From Nocardia abscessus NBRC 100374 (lineage in GTDB: Bacteria > Actinomycetota > Actinomycetes > Mycobacteriales > Mycobacteriaceae), in contig NZ_BAFP01000272.1 of the NCBI RefSeq assembly GCF_000308455.1, positions 82,132 to 146,131 on the forward strand: 64,000 nucleotides of DNA, written 5' to 3'. Below, piece by piece: positions 1 to 8,631 of the stretch. How positions within the stretch are numbered: position 1 is the stretch's first letter; each line of letters starts with the position of its first letter. The position numbers and the translations under genes were made by a program. The notes under the pieces were generated by a model. The model worked only from the letters and a program-made list of their open reading frames with translations, was not told the DNA's origin and ran no database searches.

Positions 1-55
1 GCCAGATCGCGGTGTGCGCGGCGAGACTGAGCGCGTCCCGACACTAGGAGCCTCG

Positions 56-682
56 ATGAGCACCACCGATGCGGTCACATTCTGGGACGGCGTCTACGCC
101 GCCCGACCGGAAGCCACCGCCCCGCAGCCGAATTACCGTCTCGCCGAGTTGGTTTCGAGCCTGCCGCCCGGAAAGATGTTGGATCTGGGATGCGGCGCAG
201 GTGGCGACGCACTGTGGCTCGCCCACCGGGGTTGGCACGTCACCGCCATCGACATCTCGGCCGTCGCGGTCGGGCGGCTCGGCCGCCTCGCCATCTCACA
301 CGGCCTCGGCGACCGCATCGTCGCCGAGCGGCACGACCTGCGCGAATCCTTCCCGCAGGGCCGGTTCGACCTGATCTGCGCCCACTACCTGCACACCCCC
401 TTCGACCTGGATCGGGCAACCGTCCTGCGCGCGGCCGCGCAGGCGCTGCGTTCGAGTGGGCGGCTGCTGGTCGTCGACCACGGATCCACCGCGCCGTGGT
501 CATGGAACCAGGATCCCGACCTGCGGTACCCGACCCCCCACGAGGTCGCCGCGGGAATCGGGCTCGACCCGGCGACATGGACGGTCGAGCGGGCTGACGC
601 ACCCCACCGGATCGCGACCGGACCGGACGGGCGCACCGCCGAGGTCACCGACCACGTCCTGCTCATCCGCCGCACCGCCTGA
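56..682 (+). CDS. class I SAM-dependent methyltransferase
   Basis: A 208-residue Rossmann-fold methyltransferase. The glycine-rich SAM-binding motif I, DLGCGAGGDALWLA, lies near residue 43, followed by an acidic strand end (TAIDIS) and a motif IV-like FDLICAHYLHTPF segment. This is the layout of small soluble Methyltransf_25-type enzymes related to thiopurine/tellurite methyltransferases. I chose the ATG at 56 because AGGAG sits six bases upstream; an in-frame ATG at 14 has no comparable site. The next gene starts 37 bp downstream on the same strand, so the two may be co-transcribed. The substrate cannot be read from the sequence. Confidence 0.85.
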   Translation: MSTTDAVTFWDGVYAARPEATAPQPNYRLAELVSSLPPGKMLDLGCGAGGDALWLAHRGWHVTAIDISAVAVGRLGRLAISHGLGDRIVAERHDLRESFPQGRFDLICAHYLHTPFDLDRATVLRAAAQALRSSGRLLVVDHGSTAPWSWNQDPDLRYPTPHEVAAGIGLDPATWTVERADAPHRIATGPDGRTAEVTDHVLLIRRTA

Positions 683-719
683 CCAGCCGCCGAAGCCGCT
701 CCCGCTGGAAGGAGCCACC

Positions 720-1220
720 ATGCCCACCGCCTCCCACCGCAACCGCCGCGGCGACAACCCGCCGCCCCGGACCGGAAGCACCGAGGCCGAAACCCTGCGC
801 GGTTTCCTCGACTACCTGCGGACCTCGATCGCAGCGAAGGTCGAAGGCGCCGCCGAACCGGAGGTCCGAACAGCCGCAGTGCCGTCGGGCACGAACCTGC
901 TCGGACTGCTCGAGCACCTCACTTTCGTCGAGCGCTCGACGTTCCTGGGAGACACAGTCACCAACTGGCAGGCGACCTTCCAGGCCGCGCCGGCCGACAG
1001 CGTCGCCGACGTCGTCGCCCGCTACCGGCAAACGGTCGAACACGCGAACAAAGTGCTCGATGAATGCACCGAACTCGGCGCACCCGTCCCCCGGCGGCGG
1101 CCGAACAGCCCCGTTCCCAGCCTCCGCTGGGCACTCACCCACATGATCGAGGAAACCGCCCGACACGCCGGCCACGCAGACATCCTCCGCGAACTGATCG
1201 ACGGCGCGACAGGCCGCTGA
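720..1220 (+). CDS. DinB-like / DUF664 family protein
   Basis: A 166-residue helical protein. The LLEHLTFVERSTFLGD segment and the C-terminal THMIEETARHAGHADILREL segment are characteristic of the DUF664 branch of the DinB superfamily. The spaced histidines in these helices would form the metal site of the four-helix bundle. Family members are often mycothiol-dependent detoxifying enzymes in actinobacteria, but that role is inferred here. The start at 720 is supported by GGAAGGAG six bases upstream; the open frame continues further upstream inside the methyltransferase gene in another frame, which I treat as a shadow. It lies between the methyltransferase and a lipidated hydrolase on the same strand. 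Confidence 0.82.
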   Translation: MPTASHRNRRGDNPPPRTGSTEAETLRGFLDYLRTSIAAKVEGAAEPEVRTAAVPSGTNLLGLLEHLTFVERSTFLGDTVTNWQATFQAAPADSVADVVARYRQTVEHANKVLDECTELGAPVPRRRPNSPVPSLRWALTHMIEETARHAGHADILRELIDGATGR

Positions 1221-1244
1221 CATCTTGTCCAGGAAAAGGACCAC

Positions 1245-2270
1245 ATGATCACCGTGACCCGGCCGCCGACGCGCGCCCTCCTCCGACCCGCACGCGCGAT
1301 GGTTGCCGTCGCGCTCACCCTCCTGATCACGATGGGCGCCGCAGCCTGCTCCGCCACCACCCATGACGTCGCCCCCTACGCCACCGCCACCCAGGGCGAC
1401 CCCGCGTTCGAGGAGACTTTCCGGCACGAGTTCGCCGACGTCGACGGTGTCGGTATGCACTATGTGACCGGCGGTAGCGGCACGCCGGTCGTCCTGATCC
1501 ACGGCTGGCCACAGACCTGGTACGGCTGGTGGCCGATCATGCCCGCACTCGCCGAACACCACACCGTCTACGCCCTCGATCTCCCCGGACTGGGCGACAG
1601 CACCGGCTCACCGACCGGCTACGACAAGGCCACCCTCGCGCGATACATACACACCCTCATCGCCGACCAGCTCGGAGTGCGCGACGCCCGCGTCATCGGC
1701 CATGACTTCGGCGCCGCCGTCGCATTCCAGTACGCCGCTCAATTCCCCGCCGACACCACACGTCTCGGCTATCTCGACCTGCCGCTGCCTGGGCCCGCGA
1801 TCGATGCGCCCACATACCGCTCACTGAGCTGGCACGTCGCCTTCCACACCCAGCGGCGGGTCCCCGAAACGGTGGTCGGCGACGACGTCCGCGAGTACCT
1901 GGCCTTGTTCTACCCACAAGTCTCCTTCGGCGGAACGGCATTCGGCGGCACGTCGGACCGAGCCCCCTTCACCGACGCCGAGATCACTGAATTCGCACGC
2001 AGTTACAGCAGGCCCGAGGTCCTCGCAGGCGGCTTCGAGCTCTACCGCACCCTCGACAAAGACGTCCGCGACACCATGGCGGCAGCACCGACACATGTCC
2101 CGACCCTTCTCCTGACCGCCCAGGGGCAACTCGATGCGGTCCGAGCCACCGTGTCCCCACGTCTGACCAATATCGTGCAAGCCGTGGACGTGCCGCGCGC
2201 GGGGCACTGGCTCGTCGAGGAGAATCCCCAGTTCGTCACCGCGGAACTACTGCGCTTCCTCGATCGATGA
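1245..2270 (+). CDS. exported alpha/beta hydrolase, epoxide hydrolase-like
   Basis: A 341-residue alpha/beta hydrolase. The N-terminus has a basic stretch, a hydrophobic segment (about residues 17-30) and Cys35 in a loose lipobox (GAAAC), suggesting a surface lipoprotein. The oxyanion motif HGWPQTW (86-92) and the nucleophile elbow GHDFGAA, with Asp154 in place of the usual serine, point to epoxide hydrolases or haloalkane dehalogenases. The catalytic His is probably His321 (AGHWLVEENP). AGGAAAAGGA precedes the ATG. It is the third gene of a rightward set and converges on the M48 peptidase gene, whose stop is only 25 bp away. Substrate unknown. Confidence 0.85.
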   Translation: MITVTRPPTRALLRPARAMVAVALTLLITMGAAACSATTHDVAPYATATQGDPAFEETFRHEFADVDGVGMHYVTGGSGTPVVLIHGWPQTWYGWWPIMPALAEHHTVYALDLPGLGDSTGSPTGYDKATLARYIHTLIADQLGVRDARVIGHDFGAAVAFQYAAQFPADTTRLGYLDLPLPGPAIDAPTYRSLSWHVAFHTQRRVPETVVGDDVREYLALFYPQVSFGGTAFGGTSDRAPFTDAEITEFARSYSRPEVLAGGFELYRTLDKDVRDTMAAAPTHVPTLLLTAQGQLDAVRATVSPRLTNIVQAVDVPRAGHWLVEENPQFVTAELLRFLDR

Positions 2271-2295
2271 CACCGCAATGGATCGAGAGACAGAA

Positions 2296-3723
2296 CTAGA
2301 GCAACCATCTGTTGTCCTCGTCGCGGTACCGCCTGGGCATATCGAGCCTGCCGGGGTCCGCGAGGTTCGGCAGATCGGGGAAATCGTGACGGTCATGGGC
2401 GGCGGAGTGTTTCCACTGATGGGTCTTTCCCTTGGAAATGCCGTCGCTCAGTGAAAACAATATCGCGAGCGTCAGCACGACGAGAATCATCAATATGAGG
2501 CGGGGGACGCCTTCGATCCCGGGCCAGACGCGAATCATCCCGCCCCCGGTCAGCGTGCACGCGCCCACGGCGAGGAAGCTGGGCAGGATCTTGCCGTGAT
2601 TGTCATCGATGAACCCGGACTCCGCCAGCCATCGGCATCTCCGGGCGCTCATCGGATGCGTCTGCCAGCTCTCGGCGAGCCGGGTGAGGATCCAGCCCAT
2701 GACCCCGGCGATCAGAGCGAGCGGGCGGCGAACTCCATCGGTCCAGCGCAGGGGAGACAACCAGCCTGCGCGACGGATCTCCGCCAGCGCATCGGTGCCG
2801 CCCTCGAGCGCCGCCCACACCTCGGGGTCGGCTCCCCATACACGTGCATCGTGATCGGCTACCTGCTCGCGGGTGCGTTGCAGGCCCGCGTAGATCAGAT
2901 GGCCCGTGACGATCAGCGATCCTAGAAAAACCAACTCTCGCAACGGGTTCGCCGCAACGTTCGGCTGGGAATTGCTACCCGCCGGGACAAGGCCGGTCGA
3001 CAACCAGAGATGCACTGCCGCGGCGGGTACGGCGACACCGACGACGAACGTCAGCCACAGTGCACGCGCACCGTATCCGATCAGGACGTCTCGGTTGTGG
3101 ACGTGGGCCAGTTCATGCAGCACCACCGCCCGGAAAATATCGGGCTGCCGCTGCCGCCTGCTCTGTCCCGTCCTGCTCAACTCCTCCTTGACCAGACCCG
3201 CGCCGAGGCAGATCGTCGGTCGGCCTCGACGGCGGATGGTGACAGCATCCGTGCTGCGATCGAAGATCGCGACAGCGAACTTCGGTGGGCGCGAGGTGAG
3301 TCCGGCGATCTCGACGAGGTCCTCGACCGTGGCCCGAAGCTGGGCGGGCACCGTCCCGAGCGTCGTACGCCGGGCCCACAGCGGCCCGATCCAGTAGATG
3401 ACCAACGCCACGATCAGCACCGCAGCGGTCCACCAAAGCGCCGGCCGCACCGCCTGGGACACGGTTGCCGGAAGGCAATGAGAATACCGGCCGAATCCGG
3501 CCGGGAGTCGCAGCATCTCGACGTCCCATGGGTCGTCCGGATCGAATCCGGCCGCGTCCAGACAGCGTCGGTACGCGGCTTCGCCCTTCAAGGCCAGCAG
3601 CATCCGGCTGGACAGTATGAGCGACCATGCCGGGATCACCGCCAGCAGCAGTACGCAACGGCGGCGAGTACCCCAGGACAGAAAGCCGCGATGCCGCCGC
3701 GCACCGTCGGCGTTCCTGGTCAC
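2296..3723 (-). CDS. M48-family membrane zinc metallopeptidase
   Basis: A 475-residue membrane protein with the zinc motif HELAH at 203-207 and a downstream REQVADHDA segment that supplies the third ligand, as in M48 (HtpX/Ste24) peptidases. Hydrophobic segments lie at about 22-45, 97-117 and 224-240, plus two to four in the C-terminal half, placing the active site at the membrane. I chose the GTG at 3723 because it overlaps the stop of the upstream gene (GTGA), which indicates translational coupling. The frame stays open upstream as far as 4053, but that stretch overlaps the upstream gene. M48 enzymes usually act in membrane-protein quality control; the client is unknown. Confidence 0.85.
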   Translation of the reverse strand: MTRNADGARRHRGFLSWGTRRRCVLLLAVIPAWSLILSSRMLLALKGEAAYRRCLDAAGFDPDDPWDVEMLRLPAGFGRYSHCLPATVSQAVRPALWWTAAVLIVALVIYWIGPLWARRTTLGTVPAQLRATVEDLVEIAGLTSRPPKFAVAIFDRSTDAVTIRRRGRPTICLGAGLVKEELSRTGQSRRQRQPDIFRAVVLHELAHVHNRDVLIGYGARALWLTFVVGVAVPAAAVHLWLSTGLVPAGSNSQPNVAANPLRELVFLGSLIVTGHLIYAGLQRTREQVADHDARVWGADPEVWAALEGGTDALAEIRRAGWLSPLRWTDGVRRPLALIAGVMGWILTRLAESWQTHPMSARRCRWLAESGFIDDNHGKILPSFLAVGACTLTGGGMIRVWPGIEGVPRLILMILVVLTLAILFSLSDGISKGKTHQWKHSAAHDRHDFPDLPNLADPGRLDMPRRYRDEDNRWLL

Positions 3724-4187
3724 TGTCCGATATCCGGTTCGATCGCCCGGAGCCGGGCGACGACCTCCTCGGCCAGTTCCTCGGCCCGGGCGTTGTCGAA
3801 TCCCCGCGCGACCGCGCCATCGACGACCTGGTGCCGCACGCGCCGCAGCGTCTCCGAATCCACCGGAGGCACAACGGGATCCGCCACACGCCGCCTGCCG
3901 ACCATGGCGCGCACACGAGTGCCGATCCTGCTCGTGGCGGCATCGACGGCCTTTCCGGTCGCATGGTCGGAAAGTTGTTCGACCACCATCCAGACCAGCG
4001 GCAGCACGAACGGCGCGACATCGGCGAGCCCGAAACGTACCGGTCCCCGCCATCGCCCACCGGCGCGGCGCAGCGATCGGCTCACCTGCTCATCGTCCAA
4101 GGAATCCAGACTTTCCAGTAGCCACCGCTCTTCCGGAACCTTGCTTCCTACGACATCCCACACGATTTGGCGCACCGTCGTGACCAT
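3720..4187 (-). CDS. hypothetical protein coupled to M48 peptidase
   Basis: A 155-residue protein that I do not recognise. It has one possible membrane-associated stretch (about 54-70, LADVAPFVLPLVWMVVEQL), an Arg-rich centre and a charged, probably helical C-terminus (ARAEELAEEVVARLRAIEP). The ATG at 4187 has AGGGGG upstream. Its stop overlaps the GTG of the M48 peptidase gene by four bases, so the two are co-translated. By position it may be an accessory or substrate adaptor of that peptidase, but nothing in the sequence shows this. Confidence 0.75.
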   Translation of the reverse strand: MVTTVRQIVWDVVGSKVPEERWLLESLDSLDDEQVSRSLRRAGGRWRGPVRFGLADVAPFVLPLVWMVVEQLSDHATGKAVDAATSRIGTRVRAMVGRRRVADPVVPPVDSETLRRVRHQVVDGAVARGFDNARAEELAEEVVARLRAIEPDIGQ

Positions 4188-4635
4188 GAGACCCCCTATT
4201 CGTCAAGCTCGCCGAAATTGTGATGGTACCGATCGGGCACATCGGGTGCGGCTCCCTCGCGATGACCGCATCGGCTCACACGCGGTCAGTCTTCATGCGC
4301 CACCACGACGTTCCGCCTCCGGTGCAAAGGGGATCTCGACGAGGCACCTTCAGCTCAACCAGGCCCCCGGACCCTTGCCCGCACCCAGTACGACATCCCG
4401 GGCCGAGACCTTCCGATGTCCCACGGTGGCGGCTCGGTGCTCTTGCGCATGTACGAGCGCCGCAGCGGCCGTGAATGGCTCCGGGGGGGACCCGCCTGAA
4501 TGGTTATCAAAGGGTGTCCGTTGTGTGGCTGTGCCGCGCTGTCAGCGCAGCCCCGCCTTTACCCGTTCATTTTTCCAGTTCAGGGGTAGTCGACTGGCGT
4601 TAGGGTGAAGAGGGGAGAGTGCGAGGAGTCGAAAG
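4188..4635. other. intergenic region, 448 bp
   Basis: This divergent interval lies between the M48 pair and the small membrane protein. I see no convincing gene. A short hairpin (GCGCT-GTC-AGCGC, 4536-4548) is present. A possible promoter for the rightward gene is TTCAGG (4579), a 16-bp spacer and TAGGGT (4601-4606), about 30 bp before its ATG. Confidence 0.4.
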
Positions 4636-5046
4636 ATGAGCACCACCATTGTGATCGTGATCGTCGTCGCGGTTGTAGTTCTGCTTTTGGCCGGCGTATG
4701 GGTGTTGATGCGCAAACGGCGCGAACACCAGCGGGCCGAAGCCCGAGGCATTCGTGACCGCGCGGCGGAACAAGCATTCGAGGTCGGTCAGCAGGAGGCG
4801 CGGGCGAAGGAGACCGCCGCCAAGAGCCGGGCGGCAAAGGCCGAAGCCGAGGCCAAGGCGGCGCAGGCCGAGCAACTTGCCCAGCAGGCGCACGTGCATC
4901 GCGGTGTGGCGGCGGATTCGCGAACCGAGCTGGACAAGGAGTGGGAGCGCGCGGATAAGGTCGATCCGGCCTCGAAGGCAGGTGAGTCGCAGCACAGGGC
5001 TGATCCTGATCAGCCGCCGCCGCCCAAAACCGGTGGCGTGGCGTGA
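4636..5046 (+). CDS. small single-pass membrane protein with Ala/Glu-rich coiled coil
   Basis: A 136-residue protein. Residues 3-25 are a strongly hydrophobic segment (Val/Ile/Leu-rich) ending in RKRRE, so the N-terminus is a membrane anchor with the rest probably in the cytoplasm. Residues 35-90 are rich in Ala, Lys, Glu and Gln and should form a long helix or coiled coil. The tail is acidic, then proline-rich. Such proteins are common in mycolic-acid actinobacteria and have no assigned function. The purine-rich GTCGAAAG before the ATG is a weak ribosome site. Confidence 0.7.
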   Translation: MSTTIVIVIVVAVVVLLLAGVWVLMRKRREHQRAEARGIRDRAAEQAFEVGQQEARAKETAAKSRAAKAEAEAKAAQAEQLAQQAHVHRGVAADSRTELDKEWERADKVDPASKAGESQHRADPDQPPPPKTGGVA

Positions 5047-5153
5047 ACCTTCCATCCCGCGGTTCGCAGCCGCCGGCGGAACCGGCGTAGTCGAGCACCG
5101 CGCGTCAGAACGCTCGATAGGCGGTTGGTAGCAACAGCCGCTGCGCGAAACAG

Positions 5154-5203
5154 TTGTCTGCCCAGCTCAGGGCCTAGATACATCGTATGTCTACAGTGTA
5201 GAC
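5154..5203 (+). promoter_or_regulatory. promoter and TetR operator palindrome
   Basis: A perfect inverted repeat, GTCTACA-G-TGTAGAC, spans 5189-5203, about 50 bp upstream of the TetR gene at 5253. It sits just downstream of a possible promoter (TTGTCT at 5154, 17-bp spacer, GATACA at 5177). The size and symmetry are typical of TetR operators, so autorepression of the downstream regulator is likely. The binding itself is inferred. Confidence 0.6.
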
Positions 5204-5252
5204 TTACAACGATGACAGGACAGCGCTCCGACCGAGAGGAGGCGTTGATCCG

Positions 5253-5993
5253 ATGAGCCGTGTCAAGGCCGGACCGATCGGTTCCGCAGATTCCTCGGCA
5301 GACCGCGCCGCCCGCGTGAACCACGCGGGCAACCCGCTGACCCGGTCCGCGATGCTGGCGGCCGCCCTCGAGATCATCGATCGCGATAGTGTCGAGCGCC
5401 TGTCGATGCGGCGCCTCGGCCAAGCGCTCGACCGCGACCCGATGGTGCTCTACCGGCACGCGGCCAACAAAGCCGCACTCCTCGACGGAGTCGCCGAAAG
5501 CGTGCTCGAACAACTCACCGTCGACCCCACCGACCCGGACTGGCGCCGTCAACTGCGCATCATCGCCCGCGACTTCCGCCGACTGGCCGTAGCCCACCCG
5601 AACGTGGTTCCCCTGCTGGTCACCCACCCGCTGTCCACCCCGCTCGGACTGCGGCCGTTCGGCATCCTGCGGCCATTGGAACGCACCCTCGACCTGCTCA
5701 CCCGAGCCGACTTCAGCAGTACCGACGCCCTGCACATCTACCGCGCGCTGTTCGGATTCCTCTATGGCCACGTCCTCAACGAACTCCAGGAAATCATCGA
5801 ACGCCCCGAGGAGACCGACGATGTACTGCGCCTCGGCCTGCACCGCTTACCGGTCGGCGAATTTCCCTTACTTCGCGGCCTCGCCTCGGATCTGGCCGCC
5901 TACGAAGGCGGAGCCGAACTCGAACGCGGCCTCGACATCCTGATCAGTGGTCTCACCGAGACCATGGCACCAGCCGCCACGCCGCCGAGATAG
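5253..5993 (+). CDS. TetR/AcrR family regulator (TetR-class C-terminal domain)
   Basis: A 246-residue regulator. The helix-turn-helix occupies about residues 28-75, with the recognition segment LSMRRLGQALDRDPMVLYRHAANKAALLDG. The C-terminal part (TDPDWRRQLRIIARDFRRLAVAHPNV..., with LFGFLYGHVLNEL) resembles the tetracycline-repressor-type ligand domain (TetR_C_1), which binds small lipophilic drugs. The ATG at 5253 follows GAGAGGAGG. The palindrome at 5189-5203 lies immediately upstream and is the probable autoregulatory operator. No efflux pump is adjacent, so the target regulon beyond itself is unclear. Confidence 0.88.
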   Translation: MSRVKAGPIGSADSSADRAARVNHAGNPLTRSAMLAAALEIIDRDSVERLSMRRLGQALDRDPMVLYRHAANKAALLDGVAESVLEQLTVDPTDPDWRRQLRIIARDFRRLAVAHPNVVPLLVTHPLSTPLGLRPFGILRPLERTLDLLTRADFSSTDALHIYRALFGFLYGHVLNELQEIIERPEETDDVLRLGLHRLPVGEFPLLRGLASDLAAYEGGAELERGLDILISGLTETMAPAATPPR

Positions 5994-6073
5994 GCGCCCA
6001 ACGCCGGGCGTCAGGTTGACGGGTCCGGGGGGCGGACGGACTCGTGTTGGCCGCAGCCGTGGCGCGACCGGCG

Positions 6074-6769
6074 TCAGTGCGCCGACCGCTGACTGCGCCA
6101 CGCGCGCAGCGGCTCGCCCATCAGTACGTCCCCGTGGCCGACGCAGACGATATCGACGTCCAGTGCGGTCAACCGATGCGCGGCTGCGTCGACGGCCGTG
6201 CTGTCGAGGTTGAACACGCCCGGCATGGTGACACCGCGAAGGTTGGCCAGCGTGTCACCGGTGAACAGCACACGGTGATGTGGCAGATGCAACGCCAGAC
6301 TGCCTTCGGTGTGTCCAGGGACAGCGAGGATTTCGGCGCCGCCGCCGAAGTCGAGCACCTCGCCGCCGCGTAGCTCGCGGTGCACCGGGGCCGGGCGCGG
6401 AGGTGTGCCCGGTTCCAGAGCCTCGGCGATCGGACGTTCCCAATCGCGCAACACCGGCGCCGGCTGTGGACGTTCGCCGCGCACGATATCGGCATCGGCG
6501 TGATGGGCCCAGATCTCGGCTCCCCATTCGGCGAGGTCGGCTGCTGAGCCGATGTGGTCGTCATGGGCATGGGTGAGTATCACCCGCCGCACCTGGTCGG
6601 CGCCGAAACCCAAGGCGCGCAGCCCTTGCTCGATCTCTGCGGCGGCCCCCGGCAGACTGCTGTCGATCAGCGTCACCTCCGCTCCGTCGTTCCACACGTA
6701 GACGTTGAGGTCGTTCACCTCGGCAAACCGTAGCGCCCCGAGCTGCGGCAATACAGATACGATTTCCAC
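6074..6769 (-). CDS. metallo-beta-lactamase-fold hydrolase
   Basis: A hydrolase of about 231 residues. The motif THAHDDH (HxHxDH) binds the two metals; further ligands come from PGHTEGS, the FTGDTL aspartate and the VGHGD histidine near the C-terminus. This is the MBL fold shared by glyoxalase II-like and lactonase-like enzymes. The N-terminus is uncertain. The frame stays open to 7123, but the first 118 codons lack family similarity, so I place the start at the GTG at 6769, just before the first conserved strand. No strong ribosome site is visible. It stands alone, convergent with the TetR gene. Confidence 0.75.
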   Translation of the reverse strand: MEIVSVLPQLGALRFAEVNDLNVYVWNDGAEVTLIDSSLPGAAAEIEQGLRALGFGADQVRRVILTHAHDDHIGSAADLAEWGAEIWAHHADADIVRGERPQPAPVLRDWERPIAEALEPGTPPRPAPVHRELRGGEVLDFGGGAEILAVPGHTEGSLALHLPHHRVLFTGDTLANLRGVTMPGVFNLDSTAVDAAAHRLTALDVDIVCVGHGDVLMGEPLRAWRSQRSAH

Positions 6770-7183
6770 TCTCGGAAATCTACTGAGGACCAGCTCGTCC
6801 GCCCCACGCGATCTGCTCTGGGCAGAAAACACCCGTCGACACCGGACGCCGAACTCACAGATTCCCGCCACGACCGCCGGGAACCCTGGGCATGGCCTCC
6901 ATCGAATAGCTGCTGCTGGCCACCGACCGCCCGAACAACTCGGAGAAGATCCTTGGGCTCGATTGTGGATCGCTTCTGCTTGGTCGAGGGACCCACCAAT
7001 TATCAACTGCGGCAACATATCTGGGCGGGTAAGTAGCAGTAGCTCGAAACGAGTGGGCGGCTCGGCGAAGCTACCGCCGGGCTCCCTTGGCTGGCCGGTG
7101 TCGGTGCGGGACGTTATGATCATCGCGATGACGACTCATTCTGTTCAAAGATTGGGGGTTCCATTCGTGCAAGGTGAGTGCTG
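6770..7183. other. intergenic region, about 410 bp
   Basis: This divergent interval separates the MBL-fold gene from the MoxR block. Open frames on both strands show no recognisable protein. The minus-strand frame is continuous with the MBL gene and could be an N-terminal extension, but its composition is unlike coding sequence. A TATGAT -10-like hexamer occurs at 7115-7120. No strong hairpin was found. Confidence 0.4.
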
Positions 7184-8584
7184 ATGCTCACTCACATCGC
7201 GAATGGGGACGACTCCCGTTTTTCCTTCTGGCTGCGTGTGCGTGAGTTCGCCGTGCCGCCCACCATGATCGAGACCGCTACCGCCCGCCGTCGCGTGGGC
7301 GACTGGGCGGGCGCGTGCGCCGCCGCAGGCTTCGATGTCGATTTCAGTTTGCGGTCGGTGGCGCGTAGCCACGGGCACGAACTCGCGGCTCGAATCCGGT
7401 CCGATCTCCGCCATCTGGCTCCTGACCTGTTGCGCTGGCATCTGCCGAGGGTTGCTCCGGACGGGTTGTTGCGACCAGGTCTGACCATCGCCTTGGCGCG
7501 GTACGACGTGGCACCGGACCAGCGCGGCGGCGCGCATCCCATACAGCTCGTCGTTCGAACCGCGCCGGCTTGGGCGGATGCCGGTCAGCGGATCAGTCTC
7601 GCGCTGTGGGACGGATCCGCCACCGGGCCCGGAACCAGCTTCCATCCGCATCCTCGTCCCAACCGGCGTTTCCGCCTGGATCTCCATCGCCACCTGTGGG
7701 ACGCGCGGAGGATCGATGAGCTGGGGACGCGGTCCGGGGCGCAGCGGCCCGGAGACGACCGCCCGATGCCGGACTCCGAGCTGCTCGCCACGGTGCCGCA
7801 AGTCCACCGCTGCGCCGTTGACCGATGGGCGGCGGAGGCGGAAATTCTCCGCCACGCCGAGGGGCGGCGTAGCAATACTTTTGTCGTGCGGTTCGGGGCC
7901 CGGCAACGGTTGATCCTGGACGTGGATGCCGACGGCGCCGGACCGCCCGTGGTGCGGATCGCGTCGGGATACCCGGCCGGCGGCGTCTCCGCGCTGCCGG
8001 TCCTGCCCGACGCGGCGACCTGGGTGCTGCCTGATCTGGAACTGATCCGCACCGGCGCGATAGCGGCCGATCGGCTGCATCCGCTGGTCGCCTCGGCACT
8101 GGTACCCGACTGCTCGCCGACCGAGGCATCCCGCCTCCCGGACCGGGCAGGTCAACCGCGCGTCGTGCAGTGCAGGGGAGAACAGCACCGGATCGGACTG
8201 GTCAACGGGGTCTTGTCCGCGCTGGACCACGACCGGGCCGAGATCCGGCGGGAGGAACTGCTGGTCGCCCTGACCGGCACTCCGCTGCCTTGCCTGCGGG
8301 CTATTGACGAGGCGCACCGGCGTCCGGACTGTCTTGTTGGCGTCCGGGAGCGTTTGGACCATGGCGACACCGCCGGCGCGCTGGCCATCGTAGCGGGACT
8401 GCTCGGTACCGACGCATCACTGCGCGACGGTGCTCTGCGCGACGAACTCGAAACGTCCGCGCAACGGCGAATCACCTATGGACTGTTCAGAGCAGGCCTG
8501 TCCGAACCCGGAATCGGCCGCATTCCCCCGGTTCGCCGTCCACGCGACCGACGCGCGCACCCGCGCCACGCGACGTCGCACTGA
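7184..8584 (+). CDS. uncharacterised protein of a MoxR/VWA gene block
   Basis: A 466-residue soluble protein of unknown function. The segment IETATARRRVGDWAGACAAAGFDVDF near the N-terminus and the TFVVRFGARQRLILDV strand region near the middle resemble the actinobacterial protein that usually precedes a MoxR ATPase and a DUF2201-type metallopeptidase/VWA gene. The C-terminus is Arg/His/Pro-rich. I prefer the ATG at 7184 because AAGGTGAG ends five bases upstream; a GTG at 7178 is also in frame. The MoxR gene starts 47 bp downstream. By position it is the partner or client of the ATPase-VWA machine. Confidence 0.7.
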   Translation: MLTHIANGDDSRFSFWLRVREFAVPPTMIETATARRRVGDWAGACAAAGFDVDFSLRSVARSHGHELAARIRSDLRHLAPDLLRWHLPRVAPDGLLRPGLTIALARYDVAPDQRGGAHPIQLVVRTAPAWADAGQRISLALWDGSATGPGTSFHPHPRPNRRFRLDLHRHLWDARRIDELGTRSGAQRPGDDRPMPDSELLATVPQVHRCAVDRWAAEAEILRHAEGRRSNTFVVRFGARQRLILDVDADGAGPPVVRIASGYPAGGVSALPVLPDAATWVLPDLELIRTGAIAADRLHPLVASALVPDCSPTEASRLPDRAGQPRVVQCRGEQHRIGLVNGVLSALDHDRAEIRREELLVALTGTPLPCLRAIDEAHRRPDCLVGVRERLDHGDTAGALAIVAGLLGTDASLRDGALRDELETSAQRRITYGLFRAGLSEPGIGRIPPVRRPRDRRAHPRHATSH

Positions 8585-8631
8585 CTCGGCGATTTCGTCC
8601 CACATCCACTCGACCCCCGAGGTGATCACAC

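Noticed and set aside
6770..7123. 118-residue N-terminal extension of the MBL-fold protein
   Set aside because: The frame is open but the amino-acid composition is irregular and no family member has such an extension; a GTG start at 6769 is more likely.
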